Source of the DNA: Saprospiraceae bacterium
GTDB taxonomy: Bacteria > Bacteroidota > Bacteroidia > Chitinophagales > Saprospiraceae
Direction: 5' to 3'
Assembly: GCA_020630775.1 (NCBI GenBank)
Contig: JAHDIN010000012.1
Span: 1-55,324, forward strand
Length of the DNA: 55,324 nt
The position numbers and the translations under genes are program-made. Shown here piece after piece: positions 1 to 8,146 of this stretch. Every line of letters starts with the position of its first letter. Position 1 is the stretch's first letter. The notes below the pieces were generated by a model, which was not told the DNA's origin, made no database searches, and saw nothing but the letters and a program-made list of their open reading frames with translations.

Positions 1-28
1 TTTTAAGCAAGTAATTATCTATATCGCA

Positions 29-47
29 TCGAGGTTACAAACCTCGA
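29..47. repeat. Perfect 8-bp inverted repeat, REP-like
   Basis: TCGAGGTT, spacer ACA, then AACCTCGA: an 8-bp perfect stem. It is followed by G+C-richer sequence with a directly repeated AGCGAG. The composition differs from the surrounding A/T-rich DNA and resembles dispersed palindromic elements of Bacteroidota. No T-run follows, so it is not a convincing terminator. That it recurs elsewhere in the genome is an inference. Confidence 0.5.
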
Positions 48-253
48 CGATCGGGCTGCGAGCCAAGCAAAAGCATCTTAGAAAGGACTAGCGCTTTTGG
101 AAATGCCTGTACTGAGCGAGCACAGCGAGTCGAACGTATTGCCGCAATGGGAAAAGTATCAATTATGGTTTATAATCGTGAATTCATTATGAATAAGGAA
201 ACTGTGTAATTAATCTAAAAATCCGCAACCTTACAAATAAACAGAAAATTGAA

Positions 254-309
254 CCTAGAAACCTAGAAACCTAGAAACCTAGAAACCTAGAAACCTAGAA
301 ACCTAGAAA
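254..309. repeat. Octamer tandem repeat (CCTAGAAA)x7
   Basis: Seven uninterrupted copies of CCTAGAAA run from 254 to 309 and then degenerate. The array lies about 135 bp before the MFS permease start. A unit of eight is not a multiple of three and the copies are perfect, as in slippage-prone simple repeats. An unrelated octamer array of similar copy number closes the window at 55263. Confidence 0.95.
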
Positions 310-443
310 CCATACAATCCCTAAGCCAAAATCGACAACTGAAGTTCCAAGTAATAACATCAGATTATAAAGCAACTCACGAGTTTCTAATTTCCAATTA
401 CGAAATTCCAATCACCATTCACTATTTTGAGTAAAATTCCTAC

Positions 444-1682
444 ATGAAGCATCTCGGTATAAAATTGTCTCTATTTATTAATTATTTCGTTTTCGCCATT
501 CTATTAAATAGTGTGGGTGCTATATTGCTTCAATTGCAGCGAAATTTTGATATGACGAAAGCTGAAGTTTCAGTTTTAGAGGGATTTAAAGATTTACCTA
601 TAGCAATTGCATCCTTTTTTGTTGCTTCTTTTTTACCAAAGTTTGGAATTCGAAAAGGTATGATGTTAGGATTGCTAGCAGTCACAGTGATGTCGTTTGC
701 AATGCCATTGATTACAGATGATTTTTGGCAGTTTAAATTGCTTTATGTTATTGTAGGCGTTTCATTTGCAATAATCAAAATAAGTGTATTTGCGACCATC
801 GGTTTGATTACAGAAGGAGAGAAAGAACACAGTAGTTTAATGAGTTGGTTAGAAGGATTTTTTATGGTAGGTGTATTAATAGGAAATTTGATCTTTAGCT
901 TCTTTATAGATGACGATAACCAAAAGTCATTGGAGTGGTTGAATGTGTATTACTTTTTAGGCGCTTTGTGTATGGTGGCTTTTCTATTGGTGTTCTTTTC
1001 TAAGTTAGACGAAACAAAAGCAAAAAATGAATCCAGCGATTTAAAGGAAGACTTCCTAGGTATGCTAAAATTGGTTATCAAACCTCTAATCCTTGTTTTT
1101 GTAGTAAGTGCTTTTTTATTTGTTTTACTAGAACAAAGTTTTCAAACTTGGTTTCCTACTTTTTATGAAGATACCTTAAAGTTACCAGCCTCAATGAGTG
1201 TGCAAGCCGGTTCCGTTTTAGCTGGTGCTTTTGCAATAGGAAGAATTTTAGCAGGCTTTGTTTTACGAAAGGTCAATTGGTTAGTATTTCTGCTAAGCTG
1301 TTTGGGTTTAGTCGCCGCATCTATTCTAATCAATTTACCCATGGCCAAAGATGCCGTCATGCCTGATCATGTTAATTGGTCCAACGCCCCTATTATTGTC
1401 TGGGCGATACCTGTAATGGGATTATTTTTAGCACCTATCTATCCTACAATAAATTCAATGATTCTTTCTGCTATTCCAAAGTATTTACACAGCACCATGT
1501 CAGGTTTAATTGTTGTCTTCTCCGCCTTAGGAGGTACTTTGGGTTCACGAATTACAGGCGAAGTATTTGAAAGATATGATGGCACAACTGCTTTTTATAT
1601 GGCATTGATTCCCTTAGCATTATTGGCAATGTCTTTAATTACTTTCAATTTTTTAAAGAAAAAAGAACATAGCTTTTCTTAA
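444..1682 (+). CDS. MFS permease, likely sugar (trehalose) importer
   Basis: A 412-aa protein with about twelve hydrophobic segments, the length and layout of the Major Facilitator Superfamily. The cytoplasmic loop after TM2 carries KFGIRKGMMLG, a version of the MFS A-motif, and a long hydrophilic loop (about residues 190-210) separates the two six-helix halves. The stop is immediately followed, without a spare base, by the ATG of a trehalase, so the two are surely co-transcribed. A cytosolic trehalase needs an importer, and trehalose is therefore the likely substrate; this is inferred from context only. Family assignment is firm and substrate is not. Related sugar permeases of the FucP type are an alternative. 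The ATG has an A/T-rich leader and no strong promoter motif. Confidence 0.85.
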   Translation: MKHLGIKLSLFINYFVFAILLNSVGAILLQLQRNFDMTKAEVSVLEGFKDLPIAIASFFVASFLPKFGIRKGMMLGLLAVTVMSFAMPLITDDFWQFKLLYVIVGVSFAIIKISVFATIGLITEGEKEHSSLMSWLEGFFMVGVLIGNLIFSFFIDDDNQKSLEWLNVYYFLGALCMVAFLLVFFSKLDETKAKNESSDLKEDFLGMLKLVIKPLILVFVVSAFLFVLLEQSFQTWFPTFYEDTLKLPASMSVQAGSVLAGAFAIGRILAGFVLRKVNWLVFLLSCLGLVAASILINLPMAKDAVMPDHVNWSNAPIIVWAIPVMGLFLAPIYPTINSMILSAIPKYLHSTMSGLIVVFSALGGTLGSRITGEVFERYDGTTAFYMALIPLALLAMSLITFNFLKKKEHSFS

Positions 1683-3179
1683 ATGCAATCACCAGATTTA
1701 ATTTTTCAAGAATTATTCAAGGACTTACACCAAAGTAAGCTTTGGAATGATCAGAAAATAATTAGCGATGCTATACCACTTCTTGATCCAGAAATAATTT
1801 TAACGAATTATAGATCCCAGAAGCAGAAGCCGAATTTTGATCTCAAACATTTCTTTGATGAACACTTTAAAATCCAGCAAGATAAGATAGCTGAATTCGA
1901 AAGTGATACGTCTATAAGTACTGAAGAACACATTAAACGGATTTGGCCGTTATTAAAAAGAGAAGCGGATGATGCCACTTTAAAGAATGGAAGTTCTTTG
2001 ATCCCGTTACCTTTTCCTTATATAGTACCTGGAGGTAGATTCAATGAAATATATTATTGGGATAGTTATTTCACGATGCTGGGCCTACAAGTACATGGCA
2101 GAATTTCTGAGATAGAGGGTATGGTGAAAAACTTTGCTTACCTCATTGATACATATGGCTTTATTCCTAATGGCAATCGATCTTACTTTTTAGGAAGATC
2201 TCAACCGCCATTTTTTGCATTGATGGTAGAGCTGTTGGCTGAATCTTTAGGTGATCAGATCTTGAAAAATTTCTATCCTCAGCTTGAAAAGGAGTATCAT
2301 TTCTGGATGGATCAGCATCTTCAAAATGATTCGACATTACAAAAACGAAAAATCAATTTAGAAGAGCAAGTTGTTTTAAATAGATACCATGATGCATATC
2401 CTCAAGCAAGGCAAGAAATGTATCAACACGATTTAGATGCATTTAGTCAAACACAAAGGATCGAGAAAGAGTTTTTTCTTGATGTAAGAAGTGCTTGCGA
2501 ATCAGGCTGGGATTTTTCTTGTCGTTGGTTTAAAAATAGAAATGACTTTGATTCTATTCAAACCAGCCAAATTCTACCGGTCGATTTAAATTGTTTACTC
2601 TATCAATTAGAATTGACATTATCTAAAGCATCAGCGGCAATAAATGATCATGCAAAGCATGAATTTTATCGACTGCAAGCGGCGAATAGAAAAAGCCTAA
2701 TTAATAAATACTTTTGGAGCGATTCGATAAATTTTTATTCTGATTATAATTTCATAGAAAAGCATTCTACGGATATTTTTAGTTTGGCTGGGGTTTATCC
2801 TTTATTTTTTAAAATCGCTTCTCAAGAACAAGCATCGAATTGTTCTCAAATTATTAAATCTCAATTTCTAAGGGATGGGGGTTTAGTATCCACGATTTAC
2901 AATACGGGTCAGCAATGGGATGCACCCAATGGTTGGGCGCCATTACAATGGATGACAATAAAGGGCTTAATGAATTATGGCTTTAATGAATTGGCTGAAG
3001 ATATTGCTCAAAGATGGACGGATTTGAATACTTCAGTATTTAAACGTACAGGAAAAATGATGGAAAAGTATAATGTAGAAGATACTTCATTGTTAGCTGG
3101 AGGCGGCGAATATGAAGGTCAAGCAGGCTTCGGCTGGACGAATGGCGTTTTTGTCAAGTTGATGCAAATCTTGTCTTGA
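1683..3179 (+). CDS. treF: Cytosolic alpha,alpha-trehalase, GH37
   Basis: Hydrolyses trehalose to two glucose molecules. The 498-aa sequence shows both GH37 signatures: PGGRFNEIYYWDSY (about residues 116-129) and QWDAPNGWAPLQW (about 411-423), plus the glycine-rich C-terminal block GGGEYEGQAGFGWTNG (about 473-488). By analogy with E. coli TreA, the catalytic acid should be the Asp in ESGWDF (about 276) and the base the Glu in MEKYNVED (about 461). No signal peptide is present, so the enzyme is cytoplasmic, like TreF rather than TreA. It abuts the upstream MFS permease gene (stop and start adjacent). A permease-trehalase pair implies uptake and use of trehalose as carbon source or compatible solute. 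The symbol reflects the cytosolic type, not strict orthology. Confidence 0.93.
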   Translation: MQSPDLIFQELFKDLHQSKLWNDQKIISDAIPLLDPEIILTNYRSQKQKPNFDLKHFFDEHFKIQQDKIAEFESDTSISTEEHIKRIWPLLKREADDATLKNGSSLIPLPFPYIVPGGRFNEIYYWDSYFTMLGLQVHGRISEIEGMVKNFAYLIDTYGFIPNGNRSYFLGRSQPPFFALMVELLAESLGDQILKNFYPQLEKEYHFWMDQHLQNDSTLQKRKINLEEQVVLNRYHDAYPQARQEMYQHDLDAFSQTQRIEKEFFLDVRSACESGWDFSCRWFKNRNDFDSIQTSQILPVDLNCLLYQLELTLSKASAAINDHAKHEFYRLQAANRKSLINKYFWSDSINFYSDYNFIEKHSTDIFSLAGVYPLFFKIASQEQASNCSQIIKSQFLRDGGLVSTIYNTGQQWDAPNGWAPLQWMTIKGLMNYGFNELAEDIAQRWTDLNTSVFKRTGKMMEKYNVEDTSLLAGGGEYEGQAGFGWTNGVFVKLMQILS

Positions 3180-3236
3180 GTAAGATTTTTATTAAAAATG
3201 GATCCATAGGAAAAATTGTCAAAATCTAAGGAAATC

Positions 3237-3273
3237 TTGACTATAGTCCCCTTCGATGTATAATATAAGTTTG
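3237..3273 (+). promoter_or_regulatory. Putative promoter of the Ig-like lipoprotein gene
   Basis: An exact Bacteroidota -7 box TAAGTTTG (TAnnTTTG) lies at 3266-3273, 18 bases before the ATG. Overlapping it is an enterobacterial-looking pair: TTGACT (3237-3242), 16-bp spacer, TATAAT (3259-3264). No Bacteroidota -33 TTTG stands at the usual spacing. Confidence 0.5.
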
Positions 3274-3291
3274 TAGTGTAATAATTGAGAC

Positions 3292-3969
3292 ATGAAAAAT
3301 TTATATTTCCTATCAACACTGTTTATTCTTCTCCTTGCGAGCTGTATCGGCGATGATTTTATTGATGACTTTGTAGAACCTGAGATTCGGATTTTAAATC
3401 CTATTCAATCTCTAGAAACAGGATCAACATATCAAATTGAGGTACTTTATTTAAATAATGTTGGCGAACAAGAAGCAACAGAATTTATTTGGTCGAGTTC
3501 TGATAGCAATATTGCTTCCGTCGACGCAAATGGAATCCTCACAGCAGTTAGTCCAGGAGTTGTTAATATCACGATACAAACGCAATTAGATTTAGATATA
3601 CTTGATACTTCTTTTGAACTTGAGGTAGGGGAGTCTACCATTGAAGCAGTGACTTCAATACAAGGTATTATAGAAACTACCACATTTTATACACTTGAAG
3701 GAAATTTCGAAATTAACGAAACAGCTAACGGTATTGTAATAGACATTGATGAAACCTACCGAGCTTCTTCAAATTTACCCGGACTTTACGTTTACCTTTC
3801 AAATAATAGGAACAATGTTTCAAATGCACATGAAATATCTAGGGTAGATGTTTTTAGTGGTGCCCATAGTTACGAAATAGAAGATGTGAGCATTAACGAT
3901 TACAATTTTATAGTCTACTTCTGTAAGCCATTCAATGTAAAAGTTGGAGAGGCAGAAATCAAAAACTAA
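3292..3969 (+). CDS. Lipoprotein with bacterial Ig-like (BIG2) domain
   Basis: A 225-aa exported lipoprotein. The N-terminus is a short hydrophobic signal with the lipobox LASC (Cys about residue 18), followed by acidic residues (IGDDFIDDF), typical of a surface-routing signal in Bacteroidota lipoproteins. Residues about 32-115 fit a bacterial Ig-like domain of group 2: a WSSSD strand, then SNIASVDANGILTAVSPG, the hallmark of this fold. The C-terminal 100 residues are not recognised; they look beta-rich. The gene stands five bases before a predicted outer-membrane protein gene and is probably co-transcribed with it. A role in binding or surface display is possible, but nothing in the sequence names the ligand. 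Confidence 0.7.
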   Translation: MKNLYFLSTLFILLLASCIGDDFIDDFVEPEIRILNPIQSLETGSTYQIEVLYLNNVGEQEATEFIWSSSDSNIASVDANGILTAVSPGVVNITIQTQLDLDILDTSFELEVGESTIEAVTSIQGIIETTTFYTLEGNFEINETANGIVIDIDETYRASSNLPGLYVYLSNNRNNVSNAHEISRVDVFSGAHSYEIEDVSINDYNFIVYFCKPFNVKVGEAEIKN

Positions 3970-3973
3970 AACA

Positions 3974-4834
3974 ATGAAAAATTCAATTTTAATAGTTCTA
4001 TTAGGTCTAAGCATTAATTTATTCGGAGGAGGACCTTGGCCACAACCTAAAGGCGCCGGATATATCAAGTTATCAGAATGGTGGACTGTATTTGATCAGC
4101 ACTATACCGATTCTGGTTTGATTGACCCAAATTTAACTACTGGCGTATTCAATACTAATTTGTATGCTGAGTATGGCTTTACAAATAGATTTACAGGAAT
4201 CGTTAATGCCAATTTGTTTTCAAGAAACTTCATGAATAATTTAAAGTCAAATACTACCGGAAATACTATTGTACCTGGCGAAGCTCTAAATTCCGTTGGA
4301 GATATCGATGTGGTATTTAAATATGGTTTGAATCAACCTAGTTCGAAGATCCCGGTTGCTGTAAGTTTGACCCTAGGATTGCCAACAGGTACTTTAGGTG
4401 GCGGTGCACAAGGAAACCTTCAAACAGGAGATGGAGAATTTAACCAAATGATTCAAATTGATGCGGGAACAGGTTTTAAATTAGGAAAATTTCCTGCATA
4501 CTTTAGCACCTATGTTGGTCTAAATAATCGAACTGAAAATTTCTCTGAAGAATTTAGATATGGTTTGGAATTAGGCATAAATATCATCCCCGAAAGATTG
4601 TGGTTGACCTCTAGATTAACAGCTGTAGAATCATTTAAAAACGGTTTGCAAAGTGGTGCGATAAATAGTACAAGCATATTTGCAAATAACACAGAATTTA
4701 CTTCCATCGGTCTTGAAGCAAATTTAGAAATTGCTAATGGTTTTGGTTTATCAGCTGGTTTTGCTGGTGCTATTCGAGGAGAAATTATAGCTGCAGCCCC
4801 ATCTTATTCTGTAGGTGTTTACAAGAAATTCTAA
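3974..4834 (+). CDS. Predicted outer-membrane beta-barrel protein
   Basis: A 286-aa exported protein of unknown function. I place the start at 3974 (MKNSILIVLLGLSINLFGGG), because this begins a proper signal peptide four bases after the preceding stop; an in-frame upstream ATG at 3944 would add ten hydrophilic residues inside the previous gene. The mature protein begins GPWPQPKGAGYIKLSEWW and is made of alternating hydrophobic/polar stretches with many aromatic and glycine residues, ending in SYSVGVYKKF, a typical terminal beta-strand with aromatic last residue. It resembles small Bacteroidota barrels distantly related to the Phenol_MetA_deg transporter family, but that link is from memory of the pattern. 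A terminator follows at 4895. Confidence 0.6.
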   Translation: MKNSILIVLLGLSINLFGGGPWPQPKGAGYIKLSEWWTVFDQHYTDSGLIDPNLTTGVFNTNLYAEYGFTNRFTGIVNANLFSRNFMNNLKSNTTGNTIVPGEALNSVGDIDVVFKYGLNQPSSKIPVAVSLTLGLPTGTLGGGAQGNLQTGDGEFNQMIQIDAGTGFKLGKFPAYFSTYVGLNNRTENFSEEFRYGLELGINIIPERLWLTSRLTAVESFKNGLQSGAINSTSIFANNTEFTSIGLEANLEIANGFGLSAGFAGAIRGEIIAAAPSYSVGVYKKF

Positions 4835-4894
4835 TGTTAAAGAATAATATGATACGCTAACGAATTTTATAGTGTTATTTAAAAACGTTATCTA

Positions 4895-4938
4895 AGAGAA
4901 TCGAATCGACATATGTGGGTTCGATTTTTCTCTTTTTT
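4895..4938 (+). terminator. Rho-independent terminator
   Basis: AGAGAATCGAA (4895-4905) pairs with TTCGATTTTTCTCT (4920-4933), with seven perfect inner pairs and bulges outside, followed by a six-T run (4933-4938). It ends the transcript of the barrel gene and argues against starting the next gene at the GTG at 4915, which lies in the loop. Confidence 0.75.
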
Positions 4939-4992
4939 AGAAGAGCTACAATATATTTTGTAATTTTTAGCTTGTTTAGTAAAGATTACATT

Positions 4993-5751
4993 TTGAACGT
5001 TAAAGCTTTAGTTTTTACTGCTTTTCTATGCTTTATGTTAAATGGGGTAGATGGCTATTCTCAAGATTTAAGTCAACTACAATTCTCGCCGAGTTTTAGC
5101 CATACAGCGATACAGCATTCAGGCTTCTCACCTTTTGTTAAATCAGGAAATTTATGGGGTATCAATATCGCTTATACTAAATTGACTAAGAATCCATGGT
5201 TTTTACAAATGGAGTTTCACAGTGGAAATTTAAATAGCGATATCGACGGGGACATAAATTTCTTCAATTTCTTAGATTTTGAAATGCGTTTTGCAAAGTT
5301 ATTCGGGATATCGGAAAAGTTGGCTATTGGTCCTTCATTTTCACTGTTGGATGGATTTGTAGGAAAGAGCAGATTTTCAAACAATACCTATCTCCATGAT
5401 GCTACAATTCCTTCCATAGCTTTTGTTGCAAGATATGCTAGTGATATTTCTGAAAAGTTGACTCTAGAAAATCAATTTATAGTAGATGCATTATTCATAA
5501 ATTCAAGAAATGAATTCTCGGGAAGACCAAGTATTAAGTTTAGATTTTCAAGCCCTTCGGATCGCCTTAATTTGTCAAATAAATTAACCTTTTTACTTAA
5601 GACCCCCAAAAGCAATCTTTTATTTACTTATCGCTTCGCCTATATGCGAAATAATCCTGTTGACGCTACGTTGTTTCAGCACGGTTTTGAGTTTGGGGTC
5701 AGATATTATTATAACAACGTAGAAGAAGAAACAGATGAAAGGGATAATTAA
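4993..5751 (+). CDS. Exported protein, probable beta-barrel, function unknown
   Basis: The open frame extends upstream to a GTG at 4915, but that codon lies inside the terminator hairpin. The TTG at 4993 gives MNVKALVFTAFLCFMLNGVDGYSQ, a good signal peptide, and I prefer it (252 aa). The remainder alternates aromatic/hydrophobic and polar residues (NLWGINIAYTKL, FLQMEFHSGNL, FRFSSPSDRL) and ends with HGFEFGVRYYYNN, consistent with an outer-membrane barrel. A weak -7-like TATATTTTG is at about 4952. The last 17 bases overlap the start of the following S41 protease gene, indicating translational coupling. The protein may belong to the same envelope function as the two proteases. Family not recognised. 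Confidence 0.55.
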   Translation: MNVKALVFTAFLCFMLNGVDGYSQDLSQLQFSPSFSHTAIQHSGFSPFVKSGNLWGINIAYTKLTKNPWFLQMEFHSGNLNSDIDGDINFFNFLDFEMRFAKLFGISEKLAIGPSFSLLDGFVGKSRFSNNTYLHDATIPSIAFVARYASDISEKLTLENQFIVDALFINSRNEFSGRPSIKFRFSSPSDRLNLSNKLTFLLKTPKSNLLFTYRFAYMRNNPVDATLFQHGFEFGVRYYYNNVEEETDERDN

Positions 5752-6715
5752 TTTTTTGTTATTCATATTATTGTTCTCCGGTTGTGCTTCGCAGTTGGAT
5801 GAAATTGAAAATACGCAACAATCAAATTTTGATTTCGTTTGGCACACACTTAATGAAAAGTTTAGTCTTTTTGATGTCAATGACATTAGAGATTGGAATC
5901 TTATTTATCAGGAATATGAAAATGAGATTTCAGATAATATTTCAGATGATTCCTTGCATAATGTTCTTAATAGAATGGTCTTGGAATTAAAAGATCGTCA
6001 TTCAAGTATAGCAAGTCCATTTCAATATCAAAGGGAATTTTTTCCAGGAAATATTGACGAACAGGTTGTTCAAAATAATTATCTCTCTAATGCAATAACA
6101 GAAGGTGGCATGCAATATAGTTTACAAAGAGATAATGTATCTTATTTATATATTGAATCCTTTAGAGACTTTATAGGCATAGATAATGTCAGAACTTTAA
6201 TTGCAGATATTAGTTCTACTAACGGACTAGTTATAGACATAAGAGGCAATCAAGGAGGCAGTGAAGAAAATGCCTTAACCCTTGCTCAAGCTTTATATGA
6301 TGAGAAACGATTTGTAAAAACTTCGTTTACAAAAAATGGCCCCGATAGAGACGATTTTATTGAGTTTTATAGATCTGAAGTATCGCCTTGGGACTTTGAT
6401 ACATTTACTAAACCAATCGTTTTGTTGGTCGATCAAAATACATATAGCGCATCTTCTGATATGGTGCTCATGATGCGCGTATTGCCTCATGTTACTATTA
6501 TGGGTGATAGAACAGGAGGAGGACACGGTACACCTGTAATGGAGCAAATGCCCAATGGTTGGATTTTAAGATACTCAAGTTCTTATGTTTTGGATCCTAA
6601 TGGCGTTAATGTAGAAAATGGCATTGATCCTGACCAATTTGTTTTACTTGATAATAACCTAGCTGCTCAAGGTGTAGATAGCGTCATAGAAACAGCTATT
6701 GATTTTTTAAAGTGA
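5735..6715 (+). CDS. S41 family peptidase lipoprotein
   Basis: A 326-aa lipoprotein (lipobox FSGC, Cys about residue 17) with an S41 (C-terminal processing/tail-specific) protease core and no PDZ domain that I can see. An N-terminal helical region with MVLELKDRHSSI precedes the core. The core shows LVIDIRGNQGGSEENA (substrate-binding loop), NTYSASSDM, where the Ser of YSA is the expected nucleophile in this Bacteroidota subfamily, and GDRTGGGHGTPVMEQMPNGW. It acts in the periplasm or on the outer membrane. The start overlaps the preceding gene by 17 bases, and another S41 gene follows after 16 bases, so the three are one operon. The substrate is unknown; the family includes true proteases and binding homologues. 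Confidence 0.8.
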   Translation: MKGIINFLLFILLFSGCASQLDEIENTQQSNFDFVWHTLNEKFSLFDVNDIRDWNLIYQEYENEISDNISDDSLHNVLNRMVLELKDRHSSIASPFQYQREFFPGNIDEQVVQNNYLSNAITEGGMQYSLQRDNVSYLYIESFRDFIGIDNVRTLIADISSTNGLVIDIRGNQGGSEENALTLAQALYDEKRFVKTSFTKNGPDRDDFIEFYRSEVSPWDFDTFTKPIVLLVDQNTYSASSDMVLMMRVLPHVTIMGDRTGGGHGTPVMEQMPNGWILRYSSSYVLDPNGVNVENGIDPDQFVLLDNNLAAQGVDSVIETAIDFLK

Positions 6716-6731
6716 TCTTAATCCATATAGA

Positions 6732-7694
6732 ATGAACTTTAGGTTGTTAGCGTTAGGTATTTTATTTCTCTTAAGCTGTGGAAGTGAAGACACTTCTGAA
6801 CCTACCATCTCACCTGCAGCATTAAGTTATATGAATTCCATACTTAAGATTATGGAAGATAATTCAATTAATAAAGACGAGATTGACTGGGTTGCATTTA
6901 GGGCAGAAGTTTTAGCTCAAATTGAAAATGCCCAAACAATTGGAGAAACCTTTCTTGGGATCGAACGGGCACTAACACTACTTGGAGATAATCATAGTTT
7001 TTATATCAGTGCAGCAAATCAATTTGTGTCCGGAGAAGGCGATTTAGATTGTGTATTTAATTCATTCCAAGAACTAAATGTGCCTAATAATATTGGTTAT
7101 GTAAGAGTGGATGCTTTTTCTGATGGCGATCCAAGTGCAATTATAAACTTTGCAAACGCGATACATACAGATATTCGTATTCAAGATCAAAGTGATCTAA
7201 TTGGTTGGATTGTAGATTTAAGAGAAAACTCAGGAGGTAACATGTGGCCAATGTTGGCAGGTTTGGGTTCTTTATTGGGAGATGGAATTCATGGTTTCTT
7301 TATAGATCCTGATGGAAACCAAACACCTTGGAGTTACTCTAATGGCACATCTTTCAGTGGTACGTTTGGAATAACATCCGTTGATAATCCATATAATCTA
7401 CGCAATAGCGATCTCCCTATTGCGGTACTATTAAGTAATGGCGTGGCCAGTTCAGGGGAAGCTATTGCCATTTCATTTACTGAGTTAGAGAATGTAAAAA
7501 GTTTCGGTGCAGCTACCTGCGGATTATCAACTTCGAATAATACCTATACATTGAGTGATGGTGCTTTATTATTGGTAACCACAGCATATATGGCAGATAG
7601 AAATAAAGTGATGTATGGAGGCCCTATAGAACCAGATTCTATTGTCGGTACAAATCAAATTTTACAAGCTTCTATTGAATTTATTGAGGGTTAA
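6732..7694 (+). CDS. S41 family peptidase lipoprotein, second copy
   Basis: A 320-aa lipoprotein (LLSC, Cys about residue 16) of the same family as its upstream neighbour but clearly divergent. Motifs in order: LTLLGDNHSFYI in the N-terminal helical part, IGYVRVDAFSD, the loop WIVDLRENSGGNMWPM, then GVASSGEAIAISF, where the first Ser of SSGE is the probable nucleophile. Its organisation (short helical domain then core, no PDZ) suggests a secreted hydrolase. Tandem S41 lipoproteins may have different specificities or one may act on the other. The stop codon shares the TTAA sequence with the stop of the convergent gene on the minus strand. Confidence 0.78.
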   Translation: MNFRLLALGILFLLSCGSEDTSEPTISPAALSYMNSILKIMEDNSINKDEIDWVAFRAEVLAQIENAQTIGETFLGIERALTLLGDNHSFYISAANQFVSGEGDLDCVFNSFQELNVPNNIGYVRVDAFSDGDPSAIINFANAIHTDIRIQDQSDLIGWIVDLRENSGGNMWPMLAGLGSLLGDGIHGFFIDPDGNQTPWSYSNGTSFSGTFGITSVDNPYNLRNSDLPIAVLLSNGVASSGEAIAISFTELENVKSFGAATCGLSTSNNTYTLSDGALLLVTTAYMADRNKVMYGGPIEPDSIVGTNQILQASIEFIEG

Positions 7695-8146
7695 AATCGA
7701 ACTTGAATTTGTTTTCTATCCTTATGCATTCTAAAATCTCTAAAAGTGTCATTGATATCTAACATCACAATATTGGAATGTCCTTCAATGGTGAGTAGAA
7801 ACTGATTCCTAACATCAATATCTTTAATGCCTTCTCTAAATTGAATGGTTTTACAGATAGCTTTATAGTGGTCGTTTTCTTTGCTGATACTTTCTACTTC
7901 TAGCTCCAATTCTTTGCCATTAATTTGCCAGTTTGTCGATTCGTTTATATACTGACCTAAGTGTTCTGTCGTTATACTCGTTTTCTCTATGTTATGAACT
8001 GTATGGTAATCCTCAATGTCAAATACAATGCTTAATGACAAATCATTATCATGCTGTGATAAATTGAATACCGCTATGACCGCATCATGTCCAGTTGGGT
8101 AAATATGGAATGACAAAAGGCTTAAAATTAAAATCAATGTTTTCAT
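7691..8146 (-). CDS. Small exported protein, DUF6702-like
   Basis: A 151-aa exported protein with a signal peptide (MKTLILILSLLSFHIYPTG) and a beta-rich body: HDAVIAVFNLSQHDNDLSLSIVFDIED, then alternating strands to the end. The pattern recalls the Bacteroidota DUF6702 family of small periplasmic proteins; I am only moderately sure. Its ATG overlaps the TGA of the large sulfatase gene by four bases (ATGA), so it is translated after it and probably functions with it. It shares a TTAA stop with the convergent protease gene. No catalytic motif is visible. Confidence 0.55.
   Translation of the reverse strand: MKTLILILSLLSFHIYPTGHDAVIAVFNLSQHDNDLSLSIVFDIEDYHTVHNIEKTSITTEHLGQYINESTNWQINGKELELEVESISKENDHYKAICKTIQFREGIKDIDVRNQFLLTIEGHSNIVMLDINDTFRDFRMHKDRKQIQVRF

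Larger units (their letters stand above)
1..443. other. Repeat-rich intergenic stretch, no gene seen
   Basis: No open reading frame with coding character is visible. The stretch holds a perfect palindrome (29-47), a G+C-richer segment with the direct repeat AGCGAG-cac-AGCGAG around 115-135, an octamer tandem array (254-309), and A/T-rich low-complexity text with TTCCAATT-like runs (about 385-425). Such short interspersed repeats are common between Bacteroidota genes. The leader of the MFS gene has only a weak -7-like match (TATTTTG, about 424). Confidence 0.6.

Noticed and set aside
4915-4992. Extended start of the barrel gene at GTG 4915
   Set aside because: The GTG lies in the loop of the terminator at 4895-4938 and the added residues spoil the signal peptide; TTG 4993 is better.
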